A stretch of DNA of 64,000 nucleotides from G963675935 sp963675935 (GTDB taxonomy: Bacteria; Planctomycetota; Planctomycetia; Pirellulales; Thermoguttaceae): contig OY780964.2 of assembly GCA_963675935.2 (NCBI GenBank), positions 930,001-994,000 on the forward strand, read 5' to 3'. Positions within the stretch are counted from its first letter, which is position 1; each line of letters starts with the position of its first letter. Of the stretch, positions 33,668 through 41,979 are shown one piece after another. A program made the position numbers and the translations under genes. Below the pieces are notes generated by a model, which made no database searches, was not told the origin of the DNA, and worked only from the letters and a program-made list of their open reading frames with translations.

Positions 33668-34376
33668 ACGAGTCGAGACGGCTGTCCGTCACTTTTGGGC
33701 AACTCGCAATCGGCAATCGCGTGAACAAGGACGAGCCGGCGGCCGGAAGGATCAAGGCGCCCGAAGTGCCGTGACCGGCGGCGCGCAAATGGACGGCTTC
33801 GTGGCCATGATTCGCGATCTGCTCCTGGAATCCGGCTTGCCGGAATCGACCGTGTTTTGCAGCGGCAAATTGGAACTTCCCGGCTATTTCCGAGCGGAGA
33901 AACAATGGGATTTGCTGGTGGTTGCCGAGGGGCAACTTCTGGCGGGCATCGAATTCAAGTCACAGGTAGGGCCTTCCTTCGGCAATAACTTCAACAATCG
34001 CGCGGAAGAATCGCTCGGCAGCGCCACCGATCTCTGGGCCGCTTACCGAGAAGGCGCGTTTCGGCCGTCGGCCCGTCCGTGGCTAGGCTATCTCATGTTG
34101 TTGGAAGATGCCCCGCAGTCGCGCCGTCCCGTCGGCGTTCAAGAACCGCATTTCAAGGTGTTCGACGAGTTTCGCAATGCCTCGTATGCCAATCGTTATG
34201 AGACATTGCTCACGAAGCTCTTGCGAGAACGGCTCTACGACGGCGCATGTCTGCTTCTGTCCAATTCCAACGACGGAAAACGCGGGAAATTCCAAGAACC
34301 ATCGGCGGAACTTGCGTTCCAGGCGTTCGCCGGCTCGTTGCTTGCCCACGCCATCGCGTTTGTGGAAACTCGATGA
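33639..34376 (+). CDS. PaeR7I-family type II restriction endonuclease
   Basis: The 245-residue protein closely follows the PaeR7I/XhoI family. It has TAVRHFWATRNRQSREQGRA, SAVTGGAQMDGFVAMIRDLL, LPGYFRAEKQWDLLVVAEG and the PD-(D/E)xK core in WDLLVV then GIEFKSQVGPSFGNNFNNRA, followed by AYREGAF. Known members cut CTCGAG, so this one probably does too; that is inference from family, not from the sequence itself. The start at 33639 lies inside the methylase gene and keeps the conserved N-terminus. CTCGAG occurs in this window (for example near 7708, 24867 and 29686), so a matching methylase would be needed. Confidence 0.92.
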   Translation: MACGREKLDKRVETAVRHFWATRNRQSREQGRAGGRKDQGARSAVTGGAQMDGFVAMIRDLLLESGLPESTVFCSGKLELPGYFRAEKQWDLLVVAEGQLLAGIEFKSQVGPSFGNNFNNRAEESLGSATDLWAAYREGAFRPSARPWLGYLMLLEDAPQSRRPVGVQEPHFKVFDEFRNASYANRYETLLTKLLRERLYDGACLLLSNSNDGKRGKFQEPSAELAFQAFAGSLLAHAIAFVETR

Positions 34377-34384
34377 GCCGACAC

Positions 34385-34495
34385 ATTCCGGGGGCTGTTG
34401 GACAGCCGGAGGCTAACAGCCACCGGAGAATCGACCGCAACGCACCGGAGGCTGTTAGCCCCCGGCTATTTCATGCGACATTGCTTTTCCGAGAG
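34385..34495. repeat. Repeats with GGAGGCTGTTAGCCCCCGGC
   Basis: CCGGGGGCTGTTGGACAGCC and CCGGAGGCTGTTAGCCCCCG followed by GCTATTT are related to the core of the GTTTATTGAC MITEs, and the sequence ends with CATGCGACATTGCTTTTCC, which resembles the right end of the 12044 element. It fills the space between the endonuclease and the convergent DUF1080 gene. Confidence 0.65.
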
Positions 34496-34506
34496 GCTAT
34501 GGCCTG

Positions 34507-35235
34507 CTATTTCGCCGCTTCCGGCTTGCCCGTCTCTTTCAATTCGATATTGCGATACTGAACCTTCATCGGCGGGCCGGCGTGAACTTGGATCGCCAAA
34601 ACACCCTTCGACCGCCGTTGCTCGGCATCGTTGTCGGTGATATCGACCATCACCTTGCCATTGATCTTGTGGATCAAATGGTTTCCTTGGGCGATGACTT
34701 CGTACTTGTTCCACTCGCCCTTCTTAATCGTCTTGCCGAGTTCCTTGGCGTCGGCGAATTGCTCGACGACCTTGGGCCGATGGTCGACGCCGACGGCGAC
34801 CTTCTGGCCACGCAAGGCAATGATCCCGCGCCCCCGCTCCTCATAAAGAATCCCGGTGTAATTGTTGTCGCCGTCCATGTCGGCCTGATAGCCGCCGACG
34901 ATCCAGCGGCCGGCGCTGGCGGGCGCCTCGACGCTTCGATATTGCATGCCGGAATTGCAGAACCCCGCGTCGGGCATCCGATACTCGAACTTCAACACGA
35001 AATCGGCCGGGCGACCGCCGCGCCAGATTAAAAACGTGTTGTGTTTGGCGGGATTCTCGAGCGTGGTCCGGCCGGTGATCGCGCCGTCCTCGACGCTCCA
35101 GAGCTTGGGATCGCCATCCCAACCTTGGAGCGTTTTCCCGTCAAAAATCGGCTTGAAGCCATCCTCGGCCGACGCGATGCCGCGAACCAGCAGACACAGG
35201 GCAAGAACGCACAAGATTTTGGCGAATCGTTTCAT
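34507..35235 (-). CDS. Exported DUF1080 protein (3-keto-disaccharide hydrolase family)
   Basis: The 242-residue product has a signal peptide (ILCVLALCLLVRGIASA) and one concanavalin/lectin-like DUF1080 domain: FKPIFDGKTLQGWDGDPKLW, VEDGAITGRTT, FVLKFEYRMPDAGFCNSGMQ, GGYQADMDGDNNYTGILYEE and WNKYEVIAQGNHLIHKINGK. The family is greatly expanded in Planctomycetota and contains glycoside hydrolases acting on 3-keto-disaccharides. The active residues cannot be named safely here. It starts ten bases after the end of the large cytochrome c assembly gene on the same strand, so it is probably co-transcribed with it. Confidence 0.93.
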   Translation of the reverse strand: MKRFAKILCVLALCLLVRGIASAEDGFKPIFDGKTLQGWDGDPKLWSVEDGAITGRTTLENPAKHNTFLIWRGGRPADFVLKFEYRMPDAGFCNSGMQYRSVEAPASAGRWIVGGYQADMDGDNNYTGILYEERGRGIIALRGQKVAVGVDHRPKVVEQFADAKELGKTIKKGEWNKYEVIAQGNHLIHKINGKVMVDITDNDAEQRRSKGVLAIQVHAGPPMKVQYRNIELKETGKPEAAK

Positions 35236-35244
35236 GATTTTTCC

Positions 35245-38200
35245 TTAAACAAGTTGGGGTGAATGATAATGATGTGTTTCGACGTGGCGGCGCACGGCGG
35301 CGGCGAGCACGAACAGCCACTCGGCAGCCACGGCCGCGCCGACGGCCCATTGCCCTGCCGCAGCGCCCGACCCGTAGGAATGCATTCCGGTGGGCAATAC
35401 GAAATTCACGGCGTACCAAGTGAACAGGATGGCCGTGAAGCCGAACACGGCCGCCACGGCCATGCCGAAATCGGCCGACCAGCCGAGGTAGCGCATGTGA
35501 AGAATGACGATGTAGGCCAAGAGCGAAATCAAGGCCCAATTCTCCTTCGGATCCCAGCCCCAGAAACGTCCCCAGGCGTTGTCGGCCCAAAGGCCGCCGA
35601 GGATCGTGCCCGCGGCCAACAACAACACGGTGATCCGAATCGCCGTATAAATGAAACCGGCCAACGCATGGCACGCCTCCGGCGGACGATGGCGGACTTG
35701 TTTATCATTGCACTCTTCCACGCGATAGCGGCCGAACAAATAGTAGCCCAGCGCGATATTGCCCAAAATCAATGCGATGGCTGCCGAGGCGTAACTGGCC
35801 ATGATCGTCACCACGTGGACTGCAAGCCAAAAATTGTCGCGAAGGATGGGCGTGACGGCGCCGAGGTTTCGGTGCATGACCGACGCCGGTGCATGGTAGG
35901 CTAACACGGCGGCCGTGAAACTCACGATGGCTCCCGCCACGGCAAACAGCCGACGACGGTGAATCATAGCATAAACTTGTCCTCGCGTGCAACGGTTGCG
36001 CCGGAAGAACTGCAAAGTCCAGGAAACCGTCATTCTGAGCGCAGCGAAGAATCTCCGTGATATCGCGTAACTTCCTGCGGGCCAACGAGATTCTTCGCTG
36101 CGCTCAGAATGACGGTTTTTTCCATCTATCCCAAAAAATGCGACTTTGCAGTTCTCCTGACGGTTGTGCCGGAAAAGCGCCGGCGACAGCACGAACCAAA
36201 GCCCGAGCAGGCCGGCGTAAAACGATACGAACTCTACCGTTTCAAACATGCCGGTTAGCGGAACCAGCCCGGTAATGTAGGCGCGTAAACCGAGACCGAC
36301 CGCCGTGCAGACGCAGCCGATGGCCAACGTCGCCGCGCCGAGCCAGAACAGCGGCGACCGCCACCGGCCGACGGCCGTCAACAGGCAGACCGTGGCTGCA
36401 AGGCCCGCGACCCAGGACCAGAAAAACGGATCGAGCCGGTTGTAAAACACTTCGGCGTTGGTCGAGCCGAGCGGCGGATAGGCCACGGCGGCGATCAAGT
36501 CGTCGTCGCGGTGACGCAGCGGCAGCCGCTCGCCGAGTGGCTCGATTCGTCCAGCCAGCGAGCGAACTGCATCAGCGAACTCGTTCATCGCCACGGCGAA
36601 CCGCGCCGGGCGATCGGCCGCGAAGCGATCAAGATATACCGCCTTCATGTTGGAAAACGCCTGACGCACGGCCATAAGCTCCGGCCGAGGATACGCCGCC
36701 AGCAGCGCATCGGAACCGTACAGCATCGCTTGCACGCCGAGCCAGGGCGAGGCTTCATCGTCGGGCGTCCGAGTTTCTTCCAGCGCGCCGGGCTCGAGTG
36801 CCGGCACGAGCCGCAACGTGTCGCCGTCGTCATAAAGAGCCGTGTGCAGTTCGACTGCCTCGTGGCGCAGATCGGCCGCCAGGGCCGTCAGGGCCGCGTC
36901 GTCGGGCGACGCCAGGCTCGCAGCCAATCGGTCGGCCGCCGCGTGAAACGCCGCCACGGCCGGCTCGATCTTCTCGATCATGGAATCGCTTCCGTGCATC
37001 GCGGCGATCAGCCCGCGCCACGCTTCGGCCGCCGCGACCATCCGGCCGCGAGTCGTCGCGTCTTTGCTGATTCGACGCGAGGCCGCCAGACTTCCGGTCA
37101 GCCGCTGCAAGGCGTCAACCGTTCGCCGCCAGCAAACGAAAAATCGCCGCGGCGTCTCCTCCGACGTTTTGGGGTTGAATGAAATCGCCCGATAACGGCC
37201 GAAAGAGTCCATCAGACGGTCGAGCCGCTTTTCCAAGTCGGTCGGGCGGAAGCCGCTGCCTTCGGCTTCGGCACGCCGCTGCAATTCCGTTAGCCCCCGG
37301 CGAATCGCGTCGCTATGTTCCACCTCGTACGGCGAAACGCCGAGGATCGTCCGGCCGGTGGCGTCGTGGGTCGGCAAATCGAGGTCGCGGCGCAACCGCC
37401 GATCGGCCGACAAAAAAGCCGTGCGTTCCCAATGTTCCGGTTCGACCATCCACCGGAACAACAATTCCGTGGCCTCGATTTTTTTCGGCGAATTGTTTGG
37501 CGGCGCGTCGGGATCGACAAGCGTCGGATTCGGCCGGCCGCAAATCGCTTCGACCGTTTCGCGGGCGAACGTATCGAGCGGCATGACGCGGCCTTCGGCA
37601 AACGTGGGCAAATGTCGCCATGCGGTCCAATCGAGCGATTCGGACTGCTCGGCCCGAGCGTTTCCCGCAAACCCGGCGACAATCGCCGCAAAAATAATGA
37701 CGCACGCCTTCTGCCCTCGACCTTCCGCCTTCCGTCTTCCGCCTTCCCCCTTATGCCTTCCGTAATACACCAGTGCGATTCCGACAACAATCATCGCACT
37801 GCCGATGTACTTCCACCAACGGCCGGGGTCATAGTTGACGCTCAGCCGCGAGAGATACACCTGGTCACGCGTGTGGTCGCGGCCGACCAGTTCATCGAAC
37901 TTGGGCTCGCCGGGCGTCCATGGGCCGGAAAAACTCGCCTGAAAAAGCCGATACGTTCGACACGAGACGGGATCGGTGAAATCGACAGGCTTGTTGAGCG
38001 AAATCAGGACGTTTTCTTGCAGTTTTTCGGGCGGATTGCCGCGGTCGAAAAAATCGACCCGGCTCGAATAATGTGACGGCGTGCTGCTGCCGGGATCGAG
38101 CTTTCGCCGAAACTGATGCAAATAGACTTGGAAGCCGAGTTCGAGCGGCTGCTCGTTTTGGTCGTAGGCCATGTGCGTGGTTTGGCCCTCGTAAATGGGC

Positions 38201-38643
38201 AATTGGGCCTCGACACCCCAATAGCGCGTGGCCGCGCAGCCGATCAGCAGCACGAGAATGCCGGCGTGCGTGACGATGAAGCCAAAATGCCTTCGCCGCC
38301 AGGGCAAGCGAGCGAGCAAGGCCGCAAGCACGTTGACGCCCAGCAGAATGTGCAGCGCGGCGAACCAGGCCGTGTCGTAGATTTTCGCATGGGCAGCGGG
38401 AGTCCCGTGCCGGCTTTCGTAAAACGTCGCCCAGGCCAACACCCCGGCGTAGGCGGCGATGAGCGCAACGGCCAATTGCAGCGAGGCCAACGCGCGGAAC
38501 GGGAAAAGAAAAATGTCTCGGAGCGGGAATGGGGGGCGGGCGTCGGGAGGTGGGAAGGCGGAAGCTTCAAGCTCGTGCGACGGGCCGCTCAGTCCGTCGC
38601 GAGCCGATTCCTCCGGCGGCGAATTGCCGTGTTCTTCATCCAT
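35245..38643 (-). CDS. ResB-CcsA fusion, cytochrome c assembly protein
   Basis: System II cytochrome c maturation moves haem across the membrane and attaches it to CxxCH motifs. The protein, 1132 residues from the ATG at 38643, joins a ResB-like N-terminal part (about residues 40-310, several TM helices, RRHFGFIVTHAGILVLLIGC) to a long periplasmic domain of unknown type (about 330-720) and a CcsA-type C-terminal part. The latter holds the haem-handling WWD motif WGRFWGWDPKENWALISLLA near residue 1025. Residues about 824-884 are the translation of a dispersed repeat (NRHSERSEES, RRFFAALRMT), which is foreign to the family. The start at 38643 has AAGGACGAGGG upstream. Two cytochrome genes in the window are plausible clients. 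Confidence 0.87.
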   Translation of the reverse strand: MDEEHGNSPPEESARDGLSGPSHELEASAFPPPDARPPFPLRDIFLFPFRALASLQLAVALIAAYAGVLAWATFYESRHGTPAAHAKIYDTAWFAALHILLGVNVLAALLARLPWRRRHFGFIVTHAGILVLLIGCAATRYWGVEAQLPIYEGQTTHMAYDQNEQPLELGFQVYLHQFRRKLDPGSSTPSHYSSRVDFFDRGNPPEKLQENVLISLNKPVDFTDPVSCRTYRLFQASFSGPWTPGEPKFDELVGRDHTRDQVYLSRLSVNYDPGRWWKYIGSAMIVVGIALVYYGRHKGEGGRRKAEGRGQKACVIIFAAIVAGFAGNARAEQSESLDWTAWRHLPTFAEGRVMPLDTFARETVEAICGRPNPTLVDPDAPPNNSPKKIEATELLFRWMVEPEHWERTAFLSADRRLRRDLDLPTHDATGRTILGVSPYEVEHSDAIRRGLTELQRRAEAEGSGFRPTDLEKRLDRLMDSFGRYRAISFNPKTSEETPRRFFVCWRRTVDALQRLTGSLAASRRISKDATTRGRMVAAAEAWRGLIAAMHGSDSMIEKIEPAVAAFHAAADRLAASLASPDDAALTALAADLRHEAVELHTALYDDGDTLRLVPALEPGALEETRTPDDEASPWLGVQAMLYGSDALLAAYPRPELMAVRQAFSNMKAVYLDRFAADRPARFAVAMNEFADAVRSLAGRIEPLGERLPLRHRDDDLIAAVAYPPLGSTNAEVFYNRLDPFFWSWVAGLAATVCLLTAVGRWRSPLFWLGAATLAIGCVCTAVGLGLRAYITGLVPLTGMFETVEFVSFYAGLLGLWFVLSPALFRHNRQENCKVAFFGIDGKNRHSERSEESRWPAGSYAISRRFFAALRMTVSWTLQFFRRNRCTRGQVYAMIHRRRLFAVAGAIVSFTAAVLAYHAPASVMHRNLGAVTPILRDNFWLAVHVVTIMASYASAAIALILGNIALGYYLFGRYRVEECNDKQVRHRPPEACHALAGFIYTAIRITVLLLAAGTILGGLWADNAWGRFWGWDPKENWALISLLAYIVILHMRYLGWSADFGMAVAAVFGFTAILFTWYAVNFVLPTGMHSYGSGAAAGQWAVGAAVAAEWLFVLAAAVRRHVETHHYHSPQLV
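36007..36154. repeat. 148-base 'HSERSEES' element inside the ResB-CcsA gene
   Basis: The ends GAACTGCAAAGTC and GACTTTGCAGTTC form terminal inverted repeats; inside, CATTCTGAGCGCAGCGAAGA and its complement form a long stem. Fifteen-base direct repeats with one mismatch flank it, 35992-36006 (ACGGTTGCGCCGGAA) and 36160-36174 (ACGGTTGTGCCGGAA). A near-identical 148-base copy is at 46261-46408 and a stem-only copy at 38703-38769. Confidence 0.88.
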
Positions 38644-38702
38644 CCCTCGTCCTTTCATTCCACGATTTTACCGCCGTCGGGAGAGAAAAAACAGGGGCTC
38701 GC

Positions 38703-38769
38703 GGTCATTCTGAGCGCAGCGAAGAATCTCCTGGACGCCACGGAGATTCTTCGCTGCGCTCAGAATGAC
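38703..38769. repeat. Stem-only copy of the 'HSERSEES' palindrome
   Basis: GTCATTCTGAGCGCAGCGAA and TTCGCTGCGCTCAGAATGAC form an inverted repeat with AGATTC arms around CCTGGACGCCACGG. It lies seven bases after the end of hydA, between it and the ResB-CcsA start, and could be a terminator. Confidence 0.85.
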
Positions 38770-38775
38770 AATATG

Positions 38776-40548
38776 CTATACCCGCTCGCGCGGCGCGTAC
38801 TTCGTGTGCAGCAGATGGTGCGACTTCTCGCCAAGCGGCTGGCCGAGGAATTCCTCGTAGAGCTTCGCCACGTCGGGATTGTCGTGCGACTTGCGCAACT
38901 TCTTGCCCTCGTCCTCGCGATAGATGGCCTTGAGGCGGGCCTCGCGGACCTGGTTGTTCGTGTAGCGAGGCTGGCCGCCGCCGCCGATGCAGCCGCCAGG
39001 GCACGTCATCACCTCGACGAAATGATATTGCTTCTCGCCCGAGCGAATCGCCGCGATCACTCGCTGGGCGTTGCCCAAGCCGTGGGCCACCGCCACGTTG
39101 AGCGTCGCGCCGTCCAAAAAGTTCCACTCCGGTTTCACGCCTTCGATCTTGAGCGACGCCTCTTTCACGCCCGTCAGCCCTTCGATCGGCGCGACGTGCA
39201 GCCCGTCGAACGGAAGTTCGCGGCCGGTAACGATTTCGTAGGCCGTGCGCAGGGCCGCTTCCATCACGCCGCCGGTGTTGGCGAAAATGTCGGCCGCTCC
39301 CGTCGAAAGGCCCAGCGGGGCATCCATCTCTTCGTCGGGCAAACCGGCGAAGTCGATGCCCGCCGCGCGGATCATCTTGCCAAGCTCGCGGGTGGTCAGA
39401 ACGATGTCAACGTCGCGCGTGCCGCTGGCGTCCATCTCCGGCCTGGCGCACTCGAACTTTTTCGCCGTGCAGGGCATGATCGAGACGACGACGATTTGCT
39501 CGGGCCGCTTGCCCAGCTTGGCCGCGTAGTAGGTCTTGGCGATTGCCCCGAACATCTGCTGCGGCGACTTGCACGTCGAGAGGTTCGCCAACATGTCCGG
39601 GTGGTAGTATTCCATGAACTTGATCCAGCCGGGCGAGCAGGAGGTGAACATCGGCAGCGCCACGGGCTGCTTCTCGACGAGGGCTTTTTTCAGCCGCGTG
39701 AGCAGTTCCGTGCCCTCTTCCATGATCGTCAGGTCGGCGGCGAAGTTCGTGTCGAACACCGCGCGGAAGCCCAGCCGGCGCAACGCGGCCACCATCTTGC
39801 CCGTCACCAACGTGCCGGGCGGATAGCCGAAACACTCGCCCAACGCCGCTCGAATCGCCGGCGCGGTCTGCACGATGACGTGATTGTCGGGCTTGTCGAG
39901 CGCGCGCCACACGTCCTCGATCTGATCTTTTTCGGTGATCGCGCCCACCGGACACACGGCCGCGCATTGGCCGCATTGCACACACGGCACCGTCGAGAGG
40001 TCGTGGTTGAACGCGGGGCCAATCACCGTCTCGAAGCCGCGATTTTGCGGGAACAACGCCCCGACGTGCTGCGTTTCGGCGCACACGCTCACGCACCGGC
40101 GGCACTTGATGCACTTGCCGCTGTCACGCATCAAGGCCGGCGTCGATGTGTCGATCCGCCGACGGGTCTTCTCGCCCGAATAGCTGATCTCGCGAATGCC
40201 AAGCTCGGCGGCCAGGGCCTGAAGCTCGCAATCCTCGTTCCGGTCGCACGTCTGGCATTCGCCGTTGTGTTCGGAAAGCAGGAGTTCGACGACCGCTCGC
40301 CGGGCTTCGCGTACCCGCCGGCTGTTTGTCAGCACTTTCATGCCCTGGGCGACCAGCATCGAGCACGAGGCGACGAGGTTCCTGGCGCCTTCGACCTCGA
40401 CGACGCACACGCGGCACGCGCCGATCGCCTGGAGGCCCTCGACGAAGCACAACGTCGGGATATGCAGCCCCGCCTGTTTCGAGGCCGCCAAAATCGTTGT
40501 GCCCTCGGGCACTTCCACCGGAATGTTGTTGATCGTGAGAGTTGGCAT
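38776..40548 (-). CDS. hydA: [FeFe] hydrogenase catalytic subunit HydA
   Basis: HydA interconverts protons and H2 at the H-cluster. The 590-residue product starts with a 2Fe-2S domain (IGACRVCVVEVEGARNLVASC), a His-Cys 4Fe-4S site (HNGECQTCDRNEDCELQ), and two 4Fe-4S clusters (CIKCRRCVSVC near 144, CVQCGQCAAVCPVGAI near 187). H-cluster motifs follow: L1 MFTSCSPGW near 300, L2 MPCTAKKFE near 360, L3 FVEVMTCPGGCIGGGGQP near 510. L1 usually reads TSCCPxW; the second Cys, which relays protons, is Ser here. This variant exists naturally in some group A enzymes but commonly lowers activity. The domain set matches NAD(P)-linked multimeric hydrogenases. Maturases HydE, HydF and HydG are not in the window. 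Confidence 0.95.
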   Translation of the reverse strand: MPTLTINNIPVEVPEGTTILAASKQAGLHIPTLCFVEGLQAIGACRVCVVEVEGARNLVASCSMLVAQGMKVLTNSRRVREARRAVVELLLSEHNGECQTCDRNEDCELQALAAELGIREISYSGEKTRRRIDTSTPALMRDSGKCIKCRRCVSVCAETQHVGALFPQNRGFETVIGPAFNHDLSTVPCVQCGQCAAVCPVGAITEKDQIEDVWRALDKPDNHVIVQTAPAIRAALGECFGYPPGTLVTGKMVAALRRLGFRAVFDTNFAADLTIMEEGTELLTRLKKALVEKQPVALPMFTSCSPGWIKFMEYYHPDMLANLSTCKSPQQMFGAIAKTYYAAKLGKRPEQIVVVSIMPCTAKKFECARPEMDASGTRDVDIVLTTRELGKMIRAAGIDFAGLPDEEMDAPLGLSTGAADIFANTGGVMEAALRTAYEIVTGRELPFDGLHVAPIEGLTGVKEASLKIEGVKPEWNFLDGATLNVAVAHGLGNAQRVIAAIRSGEKQYHFVEVMTCPGGCIGGGGQPRYTNNQVREARLKAIYREDEGKKLRKSHDNPDVAKLYEEFLGQPLGEKSHHLLHTKYAPRERV

Positions 40549-40611
40549 GGAAGTATTTTAGTTGTCAGTTGTCAGTAAGCCGCTCGCGGCTTCGCAATGT
40601 CTTCCCAAAAA

Positions 40612-40839
40612 TCAAACAGCGACGGCCGCTGCGACCGGCGATAATTCCAATACTACTTTGTGCGAGTCTTCGCCCAATACTTGCGAAGCATCAAGGATTT
40701 CCAACCCCGCGATTTTGCCGTCGGGGCCATAGTCGGCCGTGATGTCGGGCGTCAACTCGCGGCACTCCGCCGTGCCGGGCAACAGCGGGCGCAGCTCGAT
40801 GTAAAGGGCATCCACTTCAGCGTCATAACGTATTTTCAT
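40612..40839 (-). CDS. DUF2283 protein
   Basis: The 75-residue product (MKIRYDAEVDALYIELRPLL, then DITADYGPDGKIAGLEILDA) matches the DUF2283 pattern: a small beta domain of the form Y-D-xxxDALYI, followed by D-G-x-I-xGIEIL-A-S. DUF2283 genes are commonly found beside DUF4258 or other small toxin-like genes, but no such partner is adjacent. The protein ends with a hydrophobic VVLELSPVAAAVAV. It lies 64 bases after the start of hydA, on the same strand, as part of the set of small genes between hydB and hydA. Confidence 0.8.
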   Translation of the reverse strand: MKIRYDAEVDALYIELRPLLPGTAECRELTPDITADYGPDGKIAGLEILDASQVLGEDSHKVVLELSPVAAAVAV

Positions 40840-40944
40840 AAGACAATCTCCTTAATTCAGTCGTGGTGATACACTTTGGCCATTACCACCACGAATGACA
40901 ACATTGGGAGAATTCTCACTTTCCGATTTTTGTTCCGCAAGGGA

Positions 40945-41442
40945 CTAGTAAGAAACAATGGTCCATTGCCCCTCGGGTATTTTTTTGTTGAGCCGCTCAT
41001 ACGCCGCCTCCGCCATGCGGCTGGTTGGAAATTTCAAAAGGCATACGTCTTCACCGCGAGCGATAGCGCCTTCTTCCAACATTGCCTTGAACAGATCATT
41101 GCGATTGCCTCCCCCTTTACCACGATATGGCAGAACTTCGTAAGGCAATAGATGATCCTCCGCGGCTTCGTAAAACGTGACTCCCATGGCCTGCGCTATC
41201 TCGACGGAACTGCCGCCATACGCCTCAGTGATAATCTCTGTTCGTTCGTCGGGCTGCACTCCTTCCCATTTGTCCCAAACAACCATGATTTCATACCGAG
41301 TTCCCACGAAGGGGATCTCGAAGATGGTGGGCCCGCCTGGAGCGGAATTCTTGGGATTCTGGATTTCCATTTTCAGTTCGTTCAGAAGATGCAAACGCCG
41401 CTCCTTCGGCAACCGATCAATATCTTGTCGAATAACAGGCAT
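40945..41442 (-). CDS. Unrecognised 165-residue protein in cassette
   Basis: No family recognised. The sequence starts MPVIRQDIDRLPKERRLHLL and has an alternation of strands and helices: FEIPFVGTRYEIMVVWDKWE, DERTEIITEAYGG, VTFYEAAEDHLLPYEVLPYR, and a closing ARGEDVCLLKFPTSRMAEAA. No signal peptide or TM segment, so cytoplasmic. It is the last gene of a three-gene set on the minus strand; the ATG at 41442 follows the stop of the 168-residue gene by nine bases, with GGGGGG just upstream as ribosome binding site. The tight spacing says it acts together with its two upstream neighbours. Confidence 0.7.
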   Translation of the reverse strand: MPVIRQDIDRLPKERRLHLLNELKMEIQNPKNSAPGGPTIFEIPFVGTRYEIMVVWDKWEGVQPDERTEIITEAYGGSSVEIAQAMGVTFYEAAEDHLLPYEVLPYRGKGGGNRNDLFKAMLEEGAIARGEDVCLLKFPTSRMAEAAYERLNKKIPEGQWTIVSY

Positions 41443-41451
41443 GTGACCCCC

Positions 41452-41958
41452 CTATAGTTCGGGCTGATTATCCAAAAACCATTTCGCGGCCGTTCGGACT
41501 TCGTCAAGGTAATCTTCCAACACATCTACATCCATAATTACCTGATACCGCAGTTCCGGCCGCCAATGACGGTATACATTCTTCGCCAAGTCAACCGCAA
41601 TATCCAGAAGACGGCGTCTCTGAGAATCAACTTTCCCCTGTAACGATTGCCAGCGAAGCATCTCCGCCCAGCCCACCAAAGGATGCGGATCGGATTTCAT
41701 AAGTTTCATCCGGCGGGCATTGGCCATGAGGCGATTTCTCATACCGCGATCAATGGTTTGATCGGGCGCAAGTCCCGCATTTTGGAAGTAAGCCGCTGCC
41801 AAGCACATCTCTACGCTGTAGCCATACCAATATATTGCCGCAAGACGATGTTTGTCCTGAAGCGTTGCCGCTTCGGCGAAACGCATCCTCGCGGCTTGCT
41901 TCAACCGCACGATGCAGTCGGGGGCAAGTCGGTCTATCAATCCGGATGTCGTCGCCAT
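41452..41958 (-). CDS. Unrecognised helical protein, HEPN-like segment
   Basis: The 168-residue product is almost all helical. The stretch RLAAIYWYGYSVEMCLAAAY resembles the first half of HEPN nucleotidyl/RNase-like domains (AIxLaGYaVExxLKA), which appear in toxin-antitoxin and defence systems, but the catalytic RxxxxH of RNase HEPN proteins is not evident, so this is only a resemblance. Middle gene of the three-gene cassette; 21 bases separate it from the upstream 91-residue gene, and nine from the next. A scaffold or sensor role is as likely as an enzyme. Confidence 0.6.
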   Translation of the reverse strand: MATTSGLIDRLAPDCIVRLKQAARMRFAEAATLQDKHRLAAIYWYGYSVEMCLAAAYFQNAGLAPDQTIDRGMRNRLMANARRMKLMKSDPHPLVGWAEMLRWQSLQGKVDSQRRRLLDIAVDLAKNVYRHWRPELRYQVIMDVDVLEDYLDEVRTAAKWFLDNQPEL

Positions 41959-41979
41959 TCGGTTTCGCGGTCTTGTAGG

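Noticed and set aside
38116..40578. 820-codon open frame on the plus strand
   Set aside because: Runs antisense through hydA and the start of the ResB-CcsA gene; it includes a translated repeat and no domain.
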